Shown here piece by piece: positions 52,201-62,982 of a DNA stretch of 64,000 nucleotides; position 1 is the first letter of the stretch; the number at the start of each line of letters is the position of its first letter. The stretch comes from Tribonema minus (taxonomy: Eukaryota > Sar > Xanthophyceae > Tribonematales > Tribonemataceae). The stretch is from assembly GCA_017506865.1 (NCBI GenBank), contig JAFCMP010000201.1, forward strand, positions 186,001-250,000, given 5' to 3'. Under the pieces are notes generated by a model. It searched no databases. It was not told the origin of the DNA and saw only the letters and a program-made list of their open reading frames with translations. The position numbers and the translations under genes are program-made.

Positions 52201-55200
52201 AATTTTGTTTGACATTGATGCGATTCCGTGCGCGCCTGCCAGGTCCAGCAGGAGAAGGCAGTGCTCGTCGACTACGTGCAAGAGCTATTGGACAAGATAG
52301 CAGGCCTGCAGGCTGAGAATGCTGCGGCACAGGGCGCGCAGCAGGTCCGAAATGAGCGCTGTTGCGGCTCTCTTTTGTACTCTGCAGCTTTGTACCTTCA
52401 CGCATCCAATGTGGATCACCAGTAACCTGTGTCTGTGGTACGTAGCTGTTTTCATCGGCGCGCATCGCCAGTGTCGGGTTTAGGGCTAGGGTCAGGTGTG
52501 AGGACGACACGAGAAAGGTCCACCGATCATCATGGGTTAGGTTGAGGGTGGATTTTGCGCTCTTCACATGGCTTTGGTTGGATCGCTCAGCGATTTGAGG
52601 TTGACGAGCAATGACCCTAACCCTAACCCTAACCCTCCGCACCGGATGTTGCAGACCAACTCGTGCTGAGGTTGCAGGACAGCAAGGTGCACTCTAGCGA
52701 TCCACGTTTATGGTTGCAGTTCACTGGTGACCATTATACCAAAAAAAAATTCGTCGCGTGTTTGTTGCTGCCTCAGGTTTGCTTGCATTTGGACGCAGAT
52801 ACAGGATCAATGATGTGATCACAGAGATGTTTCTCGTGAATTTCAAGTGAAGCGACAGAGAGTTGCACGCCAGTTGCGGCCATTTTAAGCCAGGTTTTAG
52901 GCGTATCATGCTGCATCCGGCTAGCCCCCCTGTATCCTTATGTACTTCAATGCTCTGCCATTGTGTGCAGGCACTGGGCCAGGCAACAGCGGCAGCAGAA
53001 GCAAAGGGGCGGCAGCTCACAGAAGCCGCCGCACGAGAGAGGGCTTGTGAGGACCAAGTTCAACAATTGCAGGTGAATAGAAGTTGAAGATATGGCAAGC
53101 CAAGACAGCGCACATCATGATGTTGCGAAGCTTTGTCTATCGCGCCGAGGTACTTGTCTGATGAGCTGGTGTCTGCCAACACTGTTTATGGTGCATGGCA
53201 GCGGGCATACCTTCATGGTGCATGCTTCACAGTAAATCAAAACTTCTATACTTCAAAAGAAGTACATGTCGTTGCGACACTTTCAGACTGTCATACGACA
53301 TGTAGATTCCTTACACCTAGGTGCCAATCATCTGGGCTTTTTCGCGCCCTGAGCGAGAATTAATAAAAAGTACATGCTAAGCATCTGAGACACAGACTTA
53401 GAAAAGGGAAAGACTCAGCGACGATCATCACGCGCAGCGGCGACTGTTGCTTCTGTACGGCATGGAGAGATGCGTTGTAGTACCAGCAGCCACTGAACGT
53501 GCTATGCAGCTGGTGTCGGGTTAGATTAAGGGCGAGGGGTAGGGTATTCTGGCCGCTTGATCCTGTCCTGCCCATGAGCAGCAACGGTCATCGCAGGCAG
53601 TGAGTGACTCCATGGTTATCACCTGGCACCTTACATGAGTCTGCTCTCCAGCCTGGACCCAACACTATGTCATAAGCTAATGGTCCTGTAAGAAGGCGCT
53701 CTTGTGATCTGCAGCCCATCAGCAGCAACGGTGCCAGGCTGTGGCTACGCCACCGCTGGCGGTGATGAGTGCGCTGCCATGCTTCGGAAGTGCTTGTGGA
53801 CGTGCAAGCACTTGCCAGCGCATCTCAAAACTTCACGGCTGTGCACATGTCTGCGTGCAGGCGCAAGCGCGCGAGCTTCAGCAACGACTGGTAGCCAAGG
53901 TACGCATTGTTGTGCTGTAGAAGCGGTCAGCAATGTGTGCCAAGCAGCGGGCACACAAAATGGCTACGTGTCATATGTCAGTCGAATCTAATTATCATGG
54001 CTGCTGGGGGCTGGGTTGGGGTCAAGGATAGGAGCATGCATATGCGTGCATGCATCAAGGCACGACCTCCCTCCATGCTTGATTCATTTCTTTGGAAGGT
54101 CAAGGGCGTGATACTGCCACCGTCGATGCATGCGCTGCCGTTGGTCATGCACGCATGGTTCAGAGCCCGGAAACGACTTGCGTTTTTGCATTTTGTGTTG
54201 ACTCGCGCTGTGCAAGAGTGCAAGCGCAGCGATGCCCGGCCACATTTGCAAGTGACGTCTGATGCGTCGCATCAATTGGCAGCACACCAGAGTGTGCACC
54301 GACAACAATGTGTCGATGTCATGTGCTCATTCTCTACGCCCTTGTGCATACGGTGAGAGTCACGGCCGCCACTGCATCACATGGCGACAATCCTGTCCCA
54401 TCATATAGTATGACGGGTGCGAAGACTACTTGGCCTGCAGAGGGATTACAGCAGCACGCGCACTTTTCTACTTGAGACCTGCATCGCCATGTGCCGGTAA
54501 AGGCATGATACGAAGCTCATGATGTCATGTTCTGCCATATGCCGGTCTAGGCACGATACGAAGCTCATGATGTCATGTTCTGCCATATGCAGGTTTAGGC
54601 GCGATACGAAGCTTATGATGTCATGTTCTGCCATATGCCGGTCTACGCACGATACGAAGCTTATGATGTCTTGTTCGCTAAACCAGGAAGAAATGGTTTT
54701 ATGGTTTCATTGGCCGCTCCTCAGGAGGCCGAGTGTGAGGAAATGGCGAGGCTGCATGAGGAGCTGCTGCAGCAGTCAAGAGAGCTGGTGAAGACGGCAG
54801 CACAGGTACGCTTTTGAAAGAGCATGGACGGCCCTAGCTGTGGCTCACGGCTTAGGGACTGCAATACTGCGGCATCAACTTGAAGTACTCTGGCCTCAGA
54901 AGGAATTTCTTATGCGTTCCCCACATAACACGCTGACTGGTCATGTGCAACCCTGATTATTTCCCAACTCAAGTTTCACTGTTATATTGCCGCGCTGTGC
55001 GCATAGAGGAAACACGGGGCACGTGATCTGCATTCTATGCTCTTGACTTATTGTAGTCTGCTCACACAATATACAGTCCAGAACTTCCGGGTAGGGTTAA
55101 TATCAGCTCAAACCCTGCGCGCGATGATTGAGTTATGGAGCGCAAATTTCATTATCATGCGCCACTTCCCCTCAGACTCAGGGACAAGGATGAATCTATC

Positions 55201-58200
55201 GCAAATTAAACTCACAGCATTGCTAGGTCAAGGTTAGACAATGTTTGGCAGCAGTGCTCATTGTCAGAGGCAGCCCCAGCACCACGCAGCTTGACTCTGC
55301 AACTGCATTCTTCGCTTGCACTGACTATTCTTGTAGGTATCTGTTGCTTCTCCACTATTGGTGATAACATCAGGGATTATTGTCACCATCTGTACTGAAA
55401 TGTGGCTCCAACGCACACAGCACGCGCTGACGTGTGCACTTTGTTTTCACTGCCCGTGCCTGTGTCCTGCAGGCGGATGCACAGGCGGAGGTGGCTCAGC
55501 GCCTCGAAAAACAGCTAAAATCGGGTAAGGATTCCAGCTGTGTGTGTTGTTGCTGCTAGCATTGCTGCATGACAAGGCGCAGGGTGCTTGCAGATGCGGA
55601 TGCGTGTCTGCCTCTGCAGCATTTCTTGCTTTGTTTGCGCTCAAACCAACGGCATGTAGAGGTATGCGTTTTTGTCCCTGCTCTTTGTGGCCGATGCTAC
55701 ACACTGGGCATTGTCGGTTTGGAAGACTGTTCAAAGAGTTCAGAAACTTGAAGGAGTCGTGCTGACAACACATGGTTTTGGCGACTTTACTCTCATTGTC
55801 GCAATGACACCTGGCCATGCTGGACAAGCACCTTCTGAATGGGTACATAAATAGGTAGGTGGCACAGCACATGGCTCCAGCAAATATTTTCTTGGCATTG
55901 CATGAATTTACGTTAGGTATTCTCATGCTTCAAATGCGTAGGCATGCCAAGTATAGTTGTGCACTAGGCAGGGCGCGTGTTTGCTGGTGTTCCCACCTGC
56001 TGGAGGCACCAAAATCTATTTGCTTGCAACTGACACACTTGCGACGCTCCTGTTTTCGCAGAGAGGCTGCAAGTGGAAGCACTTCAAGCGCAGCTGCGGC
56101 AAACAGTGAGTGGTGGCTTTCAAATGCTGTGAGGCACAAGGCATTTCATTTTCTCATATCGTTGACTGTGCGCTGATGCGGTATGTTACTGCTGCATGAT
56201 GCGGCGTTGCTCCAAACATCAGTCTAACCACGACGTACAGTATTGAGGCATCCCCATTTACTCATCTACTTCAAGTATAGCTTGAAAGGTCCGATAATTT
56301 GATGTCCATATTTCATAGTACATCACAATATGCATTGAAGTACTTGGAAGTATAGCACACAGCAAATGCATGAAAAGAATTACCGATTCCTTTGTGGCAG
56401 TACAGGGTACGTACCATTTCACGTCTGGCATCAACTGGTAGCCTGGCATTGGGGCTCCAGCAAACCAAGCATTCTGATGCTTATGCTTTCTTGTCAGCAA
56501 GGCTGCTAAGTGACTTATGAGAACGGCAACATGGCATGAATGTGAGGAGTTTTGAAACTTATTAAGTGACTTCAGCATGCCACAACTGCTAGGGCGATGG
56601 CGGTTTGCAGCAGCGGCAACCTATGCACCCTGCTTCTGAAGCACACGTTCAATGAAGTATACACATGCAGCGCGCCGGTGCGCATCACCATACCGCTCTA
56701 ATCTTACTGAGATGCTCGCATTTGCAAGCAGGCAGGCTATCAACGCCATCAAGCCTCAGGCACGGCGTCCTTTCAGATCGGTGTTGCCGGTGCTGACATG
56801 CATGATGTACGCAGCACTCACAAAGTTCTCTCCGCATGCACTACTGCAGACCTTGCTGTCGCAGCTTCAAACCTTCGGCTGTGAGTACTCAATTGCGCAA
56901 ACCCCTAACCCTAAGACTTGCAGCAGCATGCACCTCAAGTGCGCCTCTGATGCACTTTATGTCATTCTGCATTGTGCAGGCGCGCGCATTGGGGCTCGAT
57001 GCTCACAGCGCAGGGCCGTTGCAAGAAGCGGCCAGGCAGTTGGTGCATGGGCGCGAAGCCGCCTTGGTGAGCGTTGTGGTGGTGTTGAAGTTGTTTAGCG
57101 CGAAGCCGCTCTGGTTAGCTCCGTTGGAAGTTGTTCAGTTGTGTCACCTGCAAGAAGTTCACGTTCATCGAAGCATACGGTTGTTGTACTCCGGTGAATG
57201 AGCGTTCAATGCACGCACAGTGGGCAAGGGCGACCAGACCAAGAATGGTCAGCTGGCAAAGCGACTGTGAATGACGACTTACGGAGGGACCCGCTTGAGC
57301 ACACCCAGGCCACCGCTATGCGGTCAGCAATGGATGATGCCGCCTGCTCATGAATTGCACTCACAGTTCCTGAGCACTGCTCTCCCCTTCTCTTGCCGTC
57401 GCATCGGCCTTGCAGTCGAGGTGCCGTGCAGCGCAATCTGCCTGTGCGGAGCTGGAAGCGACACTCAAATGCCTCAGGCCGGATGGCGCAAGCCCCCAGG
57501 TGAGCCCGCCGCACGAGTTGTGTAACGCCCACCACATTCTGAACTTGACCTGGGGTCGTCAGGGACATGAGGGCAAGCTTCATTGCTTACCATTGGCACA
57601 ACACAACTTCAGGGGTGGCTCCAAAATGGCATGCGCTAAGCACTCATGGATGACACGCATGTGCTCATGCCCGCAGCCCACGTGCAAGTTGGTCACGCAG
57701 TCCACTGACATCAGCAAAGCGGGTGCTGCGCCCAAAGTGCGAGTGCACTGCATGCTAGGAATGAATTTGCTGAGTTCTCCCAGTGCAGGCGTGCCTGCCC
57801 CATTGGGTATGCCTGTGCTGCATGCGCAGTCCTAGACGCCCAGAGTATAAGGTACGCGACGCGGTCACCAAGCCTCGTAGAGAATGTCAAGCAGGAGCTG
57901 TGTCGGAAGTCAAAAGTTCTGCTTCCTGACAGGAGTCCGCTGAATCGCCCGCCGTATGTGCCTGCTCCTAGCACCAGACTGATCCAGGGGCGGCAGCGAG
58001 TGATGAATTTGCCGCCACTGCTCAGCGACAAGGAGTCGAGCGTCAATCCGCAAACCTGACGGCAAAGGGTCACACAGGGCACTTGGAACCTGCTGGTGGC
58101 GGTGGCATTCGGACTTGTCTGGCAGAGGTACAGCGATGCAAAAGTACATTTGCTTGCATGCGCCAGGCAGCAGAGGTACACAGCAACGGCAAGCAGCGCC

Positions 58201-61200
58201 GGCACGCTGGATTGCAAAGCGCGCTTCTCGCGCTGGTTCAGAACTAGTTGTGCACCTTTGTTGGATGAGATGCGCTTCAGGTGTCAGGGTTAGGGTAAGA
58301 GTTAGGGTTAGGCATGTAAGTATGATCTGCTTCGAATGCCATCTCTCCGAAAATTACAAGCAATGACTACCACGTGGTATCGTGGCTGGCCGCATTGATC
58401 TGGGTTTTTTTGGCATCTGCAATGGTGCTTGAACTTGCAAGCGTGTGCAAGTCTACACTGTGGGGGTACCTGACAGCAAAAATTACGAAAAAAAACTTCT
58501 TTGCCACATGCTTGGCTGCAAGTCATTATTTTTCAACATAAGAAAAAGCCGCATTTCCAACACTTGTCCCGGTGCCAATTTGCTGTTGCTGCTCCATCCA
58601 CATCAGCCAAGTTCTAGTACCAGTACCAAATGTGCTTTGCATGATTTTTCAGATTATCCTATTTGTTCTTGAGTGCATCATCATACTGAACATCGCTTTT
58701 GCTCGCCATGGTGCAGGAGGCACCTGGATCACAGCCAGGTCTTGCCGCTGCCAGCCCTATTGCTGCAGCTGTCAAAGCTACGCCCGCCCTGGAGCCACAA
58801 CACGCAACTCAACACGCAACCCAGCAAGCAAGCGCAGCGTCCGAGTCTTCAACTTCAACTGATGAGCCCGTCAGGTAGGACTGTTGCCGGCATCCCCTCA
58901 GATGCGTGTGCTTTATAGGGGGCGCCTCGGTCCTGTCCTGACCTGCAGTAAGTCACTGGAGCTTTAATTCAAGTAGGTAATGTGGCCAGACTCGAAGAAC
59001 GGCTGATACCTTCTCATGCCCATGTGCCTCTCTTCAGCTGGCCCGATTGGCAGGCACATCTCATTGAGATCGCGTAAGCTCATGCACTGCTAATGCAGCT
59101 GCAAATCTGATGCCCCCACAGCAGTGTATGCGCTGACATGCTTGCAGCTTGACAAGTGCAGGTGCGGGAGCATTGCTGCTGAGCACTGCACCCACGTCGT
59201 AGCTGACAACCCAAACCTTCTCAATTTCGGCGAATTGAGTTGTCAATATCGGCATATTGAGCTGCCATGAGGCGCCTTCAAGCAGTCACACTTACACATC
59301 ATGCGCCCACGACAAACACAGGCGCGCTCCTCAGGCCTGCTGCAAATGACGCCGACTCCCTCCCACTTCCCCCCATGACCTGTCACCTAAACACCAGACG
59401 CGGATTAGGTGTGCATGGCGAGGGCTGGGCTGCTGCCCGCGCTCCAGCGCCAGCGGTCACTCCAAGGAAAAGAGATGAGCGAAGACCGGATGCTGCCATA
59501 GAGGTGCAGTCGCCCTGTGGGGGGTGCCGCATTTCCATTCACAGGCAAGCTTTCAAAACCATGCTCATTACCTACTTGGTGTGATGAATTGGTGTAGTGC
59601 GCATGCTGGGGGCAATGGCAGCGGTAGTTGCTGAGGCATCCCCCCCGTTACTTTTTGGATTGGAGTATCTCTGCGGCTGCTACTTTGATAAGTAAAGTGT
59701 GCCACACTTATTCGTTGAAGAGGTGGTCCTGGGCGATACCCCCCCAGAAAGCTCATGACGTGCTTCATGGTAACACCGACGAACGCTGTTTAGAACACGA
59801 TGAAATTGTGTTTGTTTGGAGTAGTACAGTAGGGCTGTGCCCTTAAGAAGCACCAACCGATATCTCCTGTCTGGTGTGCTGCGCTCTTGGCAGGTCTGGG
59901 TGATTTGATCTGGGCATCATGGGTGCATGACGACAGAACACAATCATCTGCTTCATCACGACACCTTGCACGCTAATTACAATGTGCTTCGAAATCTATT
60001 TTTTGCGTGAAGTTGCAATTAATTAGATCTGTGCTTTCTACAGCACAGCACTTCTATGTCTATTTTTTTCTTGAAGTTGTAGGGCAGTTCTTTCAGATTG
60101 TGTCAACTGTGATCGCCTGTGCTGCACTCTTGGCAGGTCTGGGTCATTTGAGCTGGGCGTCATGGGTGCTGAAGCGGAGGTGGACGTCATCGGCGGGCTC
60201 AGGTCAGTGCTCAGCTTCGTCTTGTCAGCTCAGTGCTCAGAACTCAGTACTTGAAGTTGCGCGAGGTCTTGTACTGCAAATTTGAGGAGTGGTGGGCAGC
60301 TACTTGATGTGAAATACCACTCAGACACACAGAGTAGGTGTGTACGGATTTCGTGTTTTTTGTCCGGAGTCGCATTATGATTCAGTTTGTGACACCAACG
60401 CTTTCTAATGCAATGTGTTGTTCAGGCGGCAGTTCAGGCCTGGCGTTCTGGCTGCCGTACTGCCGCGGGCGCGCTCACATACGCGCGGCCGCAGCTCAGC
60501 AGTTGTAGCTCTACTGTCCGCATCAGTTCAATGTAGCCTGGCAGTGCCTCTGGATCGTCCGCAAATCAAACGTTACCTTCATGAGGGCACTGCTGCACGA
60601 GGTCCGAGCATTCTGTCGAGCTCATTTTAGAGTGTCCCGTGTTTGAGCCTACAGATCCGTGCTTGCAGTACACACGCAGAAACCCGCTGCAGCGATGTCT
60701 ACAGGGCAAGCTTTATGTTAGCCTAACCCTAAGTTGCAGGACCCCTGTGCAGCACGTGCTGCATCTGCAACCACTCACGCATGCAGGCATGCTGAACGGG
60801 GTATACCACAATGCCTTGAAGGATTAGGTCGCCTTGGCCGCAGACACACGATGCACATTGCTCAGCACATCGGGTTGCCGTTGTGTCGCAGGCGCATGGA
60901 GGGCATCCGCCGCGGCCGCGTGCTCAGCGCTCAGCAAGAGAAGCTCAGGCGCACGGCGTGCCAGTGCTGCTGCAGAGGCGCCGCGCGCGACAGCAGAGAT
61001 GGGTGAGCTGAGACGTGACACGCACTGACCTGGGCTGCGCGGCGCTGCTGCTGTAGTCGCCCGCAAGTATGCTGCATTCTGCCATGTAGAGCTATGTGCC
61101 GTGGCATTTGTGCCATGTTTGGAGCTGATTGTGATGCATGAATGGCTGGGTTCGGCATTGCACTCCAGTGCGTTCAGGAATTAGTTGCTCCAAAAGCTTA

Positions 61201-61856
61201 CTTCCTTTGAAAAAGTTACTGGAGAATGATGCTGCAGAAGCCGTGACAGTGCAATTTTATCCTTGTATTTTGTCAGCAATGGAGGCGCGGCAGCAGCAGG
61301 TGGCTGGCATGCGCGCGCCGATCAACCATGTCTGACGGTGAAGCATTCATCACTCATGCAGAAGATTGCGGCAGACTCACGAACGCATGTTACATGCGGA
61401 GAGCGCTTGAAATGCACATTGCTGTATGTAGCTTGTTAGTACATGAACCAGCGGTGCAGGGTGGCATGGCCTGGCAGCACACTCGAGTACATCAACGTAG
61501 CCATGCTCCACAGTTTGCGTGTATGCACTGCCAAACACATTTGATGCTACGGTTTCGACGCCGAAGCCTGTCTAAACTACCTCTGTCCAGCTAGAGAGTT
61601 CATCAATGTAGTTATGCTGCAGAGTGCCATGCATGCACCGCCAGATGTACGCAATGTTAAAGGTTGAACACCCGGCCCTGTCCTTATCAGCTTAAAGTTT
61701 GTCCAGCGCACCGGCTCAACATGCGCTGTGCTTGCATCTGGCAGGAGTGGTCGGAGACCTGTGACGCCTAGTGGTCCCGGCTACGAGCAGCTTCAGCAGC
61801 GGTTGCGACACGCGCAGGCGGCGCTGGCTTCATTGCGAGGGGAAGGAGAGGAATGA
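43228..61856 (+). CDS. large coiled-coil protein gene with ~27 small exons
   Basis: Exons read from splice sites and phase: 43228-43344, 43833-43930, 44492-44608, 45131-45245, 45856-45981, 46712-~46756, 46931-46972, 47333-47368, 47828-47923, 48998-49053, 49699-49735, 50896-50940, 51379-51462, 52243-52344, 52655-52686, 52971-53072, 53861-53899, 54725-54805, 55473-55524, 56062-56105, 56980-57066, 57416-57499, 58717-58874, 60137-60202, 60426-~60500, 60892-61002, 61745-61856 (TGA). Uncertain: the ends of the exons starting 46712 and 60426, the join into 52655, and possible exons 59398-59503, 57832-58062 and ~61274. Nearly every exon encodes heptad-like Ala/Glu/Gln/Leu/Arg helix, for example AAELAALHEMLEDVQAREKL, LVDYVQELLDKIAGLQAENA, EMARLHEELLQQSRELVK. 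No globular domain is seen. A cytoskeletal or scaffold role is a guess. Confidence 0.75.
44092..44111 (+). repeat. telomere-like tract in intron
   Basis: GGGTTGGGGTTAGGGTTAG, TTAGGG type, in the intron after exon 43833-43930. Confidence 0.8.
47391..47430. repeat. (TACA)n microsatellite
   Basis: About ten TACA/CATA units with one TATA interruption, in the intron following exon 47333-47368. Confidence 0.9.
47571..47827 (+). repeat. 84-bp minisatellite, three units ending in a splice acceptor
   Basis: Units start near 47571, 47655 and 47740 (GCACCGTATCGCTGTGTTTC). Each ends TGGTCATGTGCAG, and the last CAG is the acceptor used by exon 47828. Two intact upstream copies of the same acceptor therefore precede the used one. 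Confidence 0.9.
47893..48160 (+). repeat. tandem duplication of an exon end plus donor and intron
   Basis: The end of exon 47828-47923 (GGAACCGCxGCGCTxCTTGAAGA) with its GTATGTATG donor and ~100 bp of intron is repeated 138 bp downstream, with the second donor at 48062. The second copy lacks an acceptor, so it is probably not spliced in. Confidence 0.88.
48926..48950 (-). repeat. telomere-like tract in intron
   Basis: GTAACCTAACCCTAACCCTAA, i.e. TTAGGG repeats on the minus strand, about 50 bp upstream of exon 48998-49053. Confidence 0.85.
51004..51412 (+). repeat. 220-bp tandem duplication of intron plus exon start
   Basis: The block ending in ACACACGCAG|ATACAGTCAGGGGCTGC occurs at 51159 and again at the real exon start, 51379. 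Upstream parts share ATTGCGGGTTATGCGCTGTG. The first copy reads IQSGAADREELF then stop, so it is a truncated pseudo-exon with an intact acceptor. Confidence 0.88.
51538..51564 (+). repeat. poly-G tract
   Basis: A run of G interrupted by a single C, in the intron after exon 51379-51462. A likely site of replication slippage. Confidence 0.9.
51831..51880. repeat. head-to-head telomere-like repeats
   Basis: GGGTTTAGGGTTAGGGTTA runs directly into ACCTAAGCCTAACCCTAAAC and CTAACCC. The G-rich and C-rich telomere motifs thus meet as an inverted repeat, the layout expected of a telomere-telomere junction or a foldback insertion. Confidence 0.88.
52614..52637 (-). repeat. telomere-like tract in intron
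   Basis: Four uninterrupted CCCTAA-type units, about 15-20 bp before the acceptor of exon 52655-52686. A degenerate GGGTTTAGGGCTAGGG lies at 52476-52493 in opposite orientation. Confidence 0.88.
53269..53368 (+). mobile_element. LINE-2 3' tail in intron, with target-site duplication
   Basis: Tail from TCGTTGCGACACTTTCAGAC to GAGCGAGAATTAATAAAAAG, followed by TACATG. AGTACATG flanks it at 53261-53268 and 53369-53376. It is close in sequence to the 3' tails of the copies at 1.1 and 17.8 kb. Confidence 0.88.
54492..54676. repeat. 48-bp minisatellite, ~3.7 units
   Basis: Units begin GCACGATACGAAGCTCATGA and end CCATATGCCGGTCTAG, with a few substitutions. The length is a multiple of three, so both strands read as short peptides, but it lies in the intron before exon 54725 and is not thought to be coding. 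Confidence 0.92.
58285..58313 (+). repeat. telomere-like tract in intron
   Basis: CAGGGTTAGGGTAAGAGTTAGGGTTAGG, TTAGGG type. Shorter versions lie at 56901-56915 and 60721-60732 on the opposite strand. Confidence 0.85.
59760..60202 (+). repeat. 243-bp tandem duplication ending in an exon start
   Basis: CTCTTGGCAGGTCTGGGT occurs at about 59884 and again at the real acceptor of exon 60137-60202. The first copy reads SG then stop (TGA). Upstream sequences are alignable but diverged. Confidence 0.65.
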
Positions 61857-61886
61857 CACATTGCCATTTCACCCCACTCGCAATCT

Positions 61887-61891
61887 TGTAA
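61887..61891 (+). terminator. putative TGTAA polyadenylation signal
   Basis: TGTAA, the common green-algal polyadenylation element, lies ~30 nt after the TGA that ends the coiled-coil gene. The remainder of 61857-62124 has no supported feature. Confidence 0.45.
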
Positions 61892-62124
61892 TGAACATAT
61901 CCATGTTGCCAGATCGACGAATATGTGCGAGTGTTGCACGCATGGCAGTCACAAGTCGACGTTGTGGCATGCCATGGTGTTGCACTGCCTGTCCTGGTAT
62001 CACGTCTCCTGCATGTGCTGCCGCCGCCGCCTTCTGGGGCAGCGACAACCAAGTTGAAGGCTCGCCATGCACAGATGGCTGGAACCTTTTTAATTGCAAC
62101 AGTTTTTGTTTTTTTAATCACCTT

Positions 62125-62511
62125 GTACTTTTTATTAATTCTCGCTCAGGGCGCGAAAAAGCCCAGATGATGGTCTAACTTGATGCTGCTGTACGGAATC
62201 TGCATGTCGTGTGACTTCTGAAAGTGTCTCAACGACAACCACTCAAACGCCGCCGCCGCCAAATGGCATCTCGGAATCCTCCCCTACGTCCTCCTCCATG
62301 TGCCCCCCCCCCCCCTGGATTCTGCCATGTGTGTCATGACACGGCCAGAGTACGCCATGTGGAGCGCTGCCGACAGTGCCGAGCGTAAGCGCGCCAGGGC
62401 GATGCCCTTAAGATCTTTAGGGCGCGCTGCTCCGGGCACTGACATCCTGCTGGCATACTCCGTCGCCACAGCCTCCAGCAGCTTCCGCCCCTGCTCCCCG
62501 ATGCTGCCAAA
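62125..62511 (-). mobile_element. LINE-2 3' end copy
   Basis: Minus-strand copy from GSIGEQGRKLLEAVATEYAS to HMAESRGGGG and the 3' tail. C-tract expansion frameshifts the last codons as at 1.1 kb. Its 5' truncation point is close to that of the 17804-18207 copy. Confidence 0.9.
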
Positions 62512-62512
62512 A

Positions 62513-62609
62513 GTACTTCTTATAATTCTCGCTCAAAGCGCGACAAAGCCCAGATGAATGGCATCTAACTTGAAGCTTGCTGTACGGAATCTACATGTCG
62601 TGTGACCTG
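62513..62609 (-). mobile_element. second LINE-2 tail abutting the first
   Basis: A tail-only copy (TATAATTCTCGCTC, CCAGATGAATGGCATC, CTACATGTCGTGTGAC on the plus strand). GTACTT is present on both sides (62513-62518 and 62610-62615), a likely short target-site duplication. Confidence 0.8.
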
Positions 62610-62615
62610 GTACTT

Positions 62616-62982
62616 ATTATGATGTGCTTAGGCGCACCCGGTGTACGCTGGGCGCCATTCGCTATGTAACAGTACCGTGTCTATACTGCACAACCTTGGC
62701 ATGCTACAGTGTTGTTCGCTCCTCCAGCAAAAAAGAAAGTACTTTCATAAATGACATTTCACTTGGGGGAGTGAAAATGCCCTGCTGGCATGGTCGTTAG
62801 CCTTGCAATCACTCTTGGATGTGGCATGCAAAGCTTGCCTGCCACCTCGCCGCTCACATCACCCACTATGTACAAAGCAGCCGCATGCGTCTATCCCACA
62901 CCTACAGGCAAGAAAACTCTGCATAGCTACATACCTCCAACCTCGCAGACAGACTTGCAGTAAGGCCACCGGGCTCCAACTT
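62616..62982. other. gene-free stretch between two retrotransposon copies
   Basis: No conserved ORF, RNA gene or repeat was recognised. Confidence 0.4.

Noticed and set aside
54492-54676. CRISPR-like array
   Set aside because: Units are contiguous 48 bp tandem repeats without unique spacers, in a eukaryotic intron.
57711-58217. Minus-strand 168-codon ORF with a signal-peptide-like start
   Set aside because: No conserved motif, antisense to a stop-free plus-strand block within a transcribed gene.
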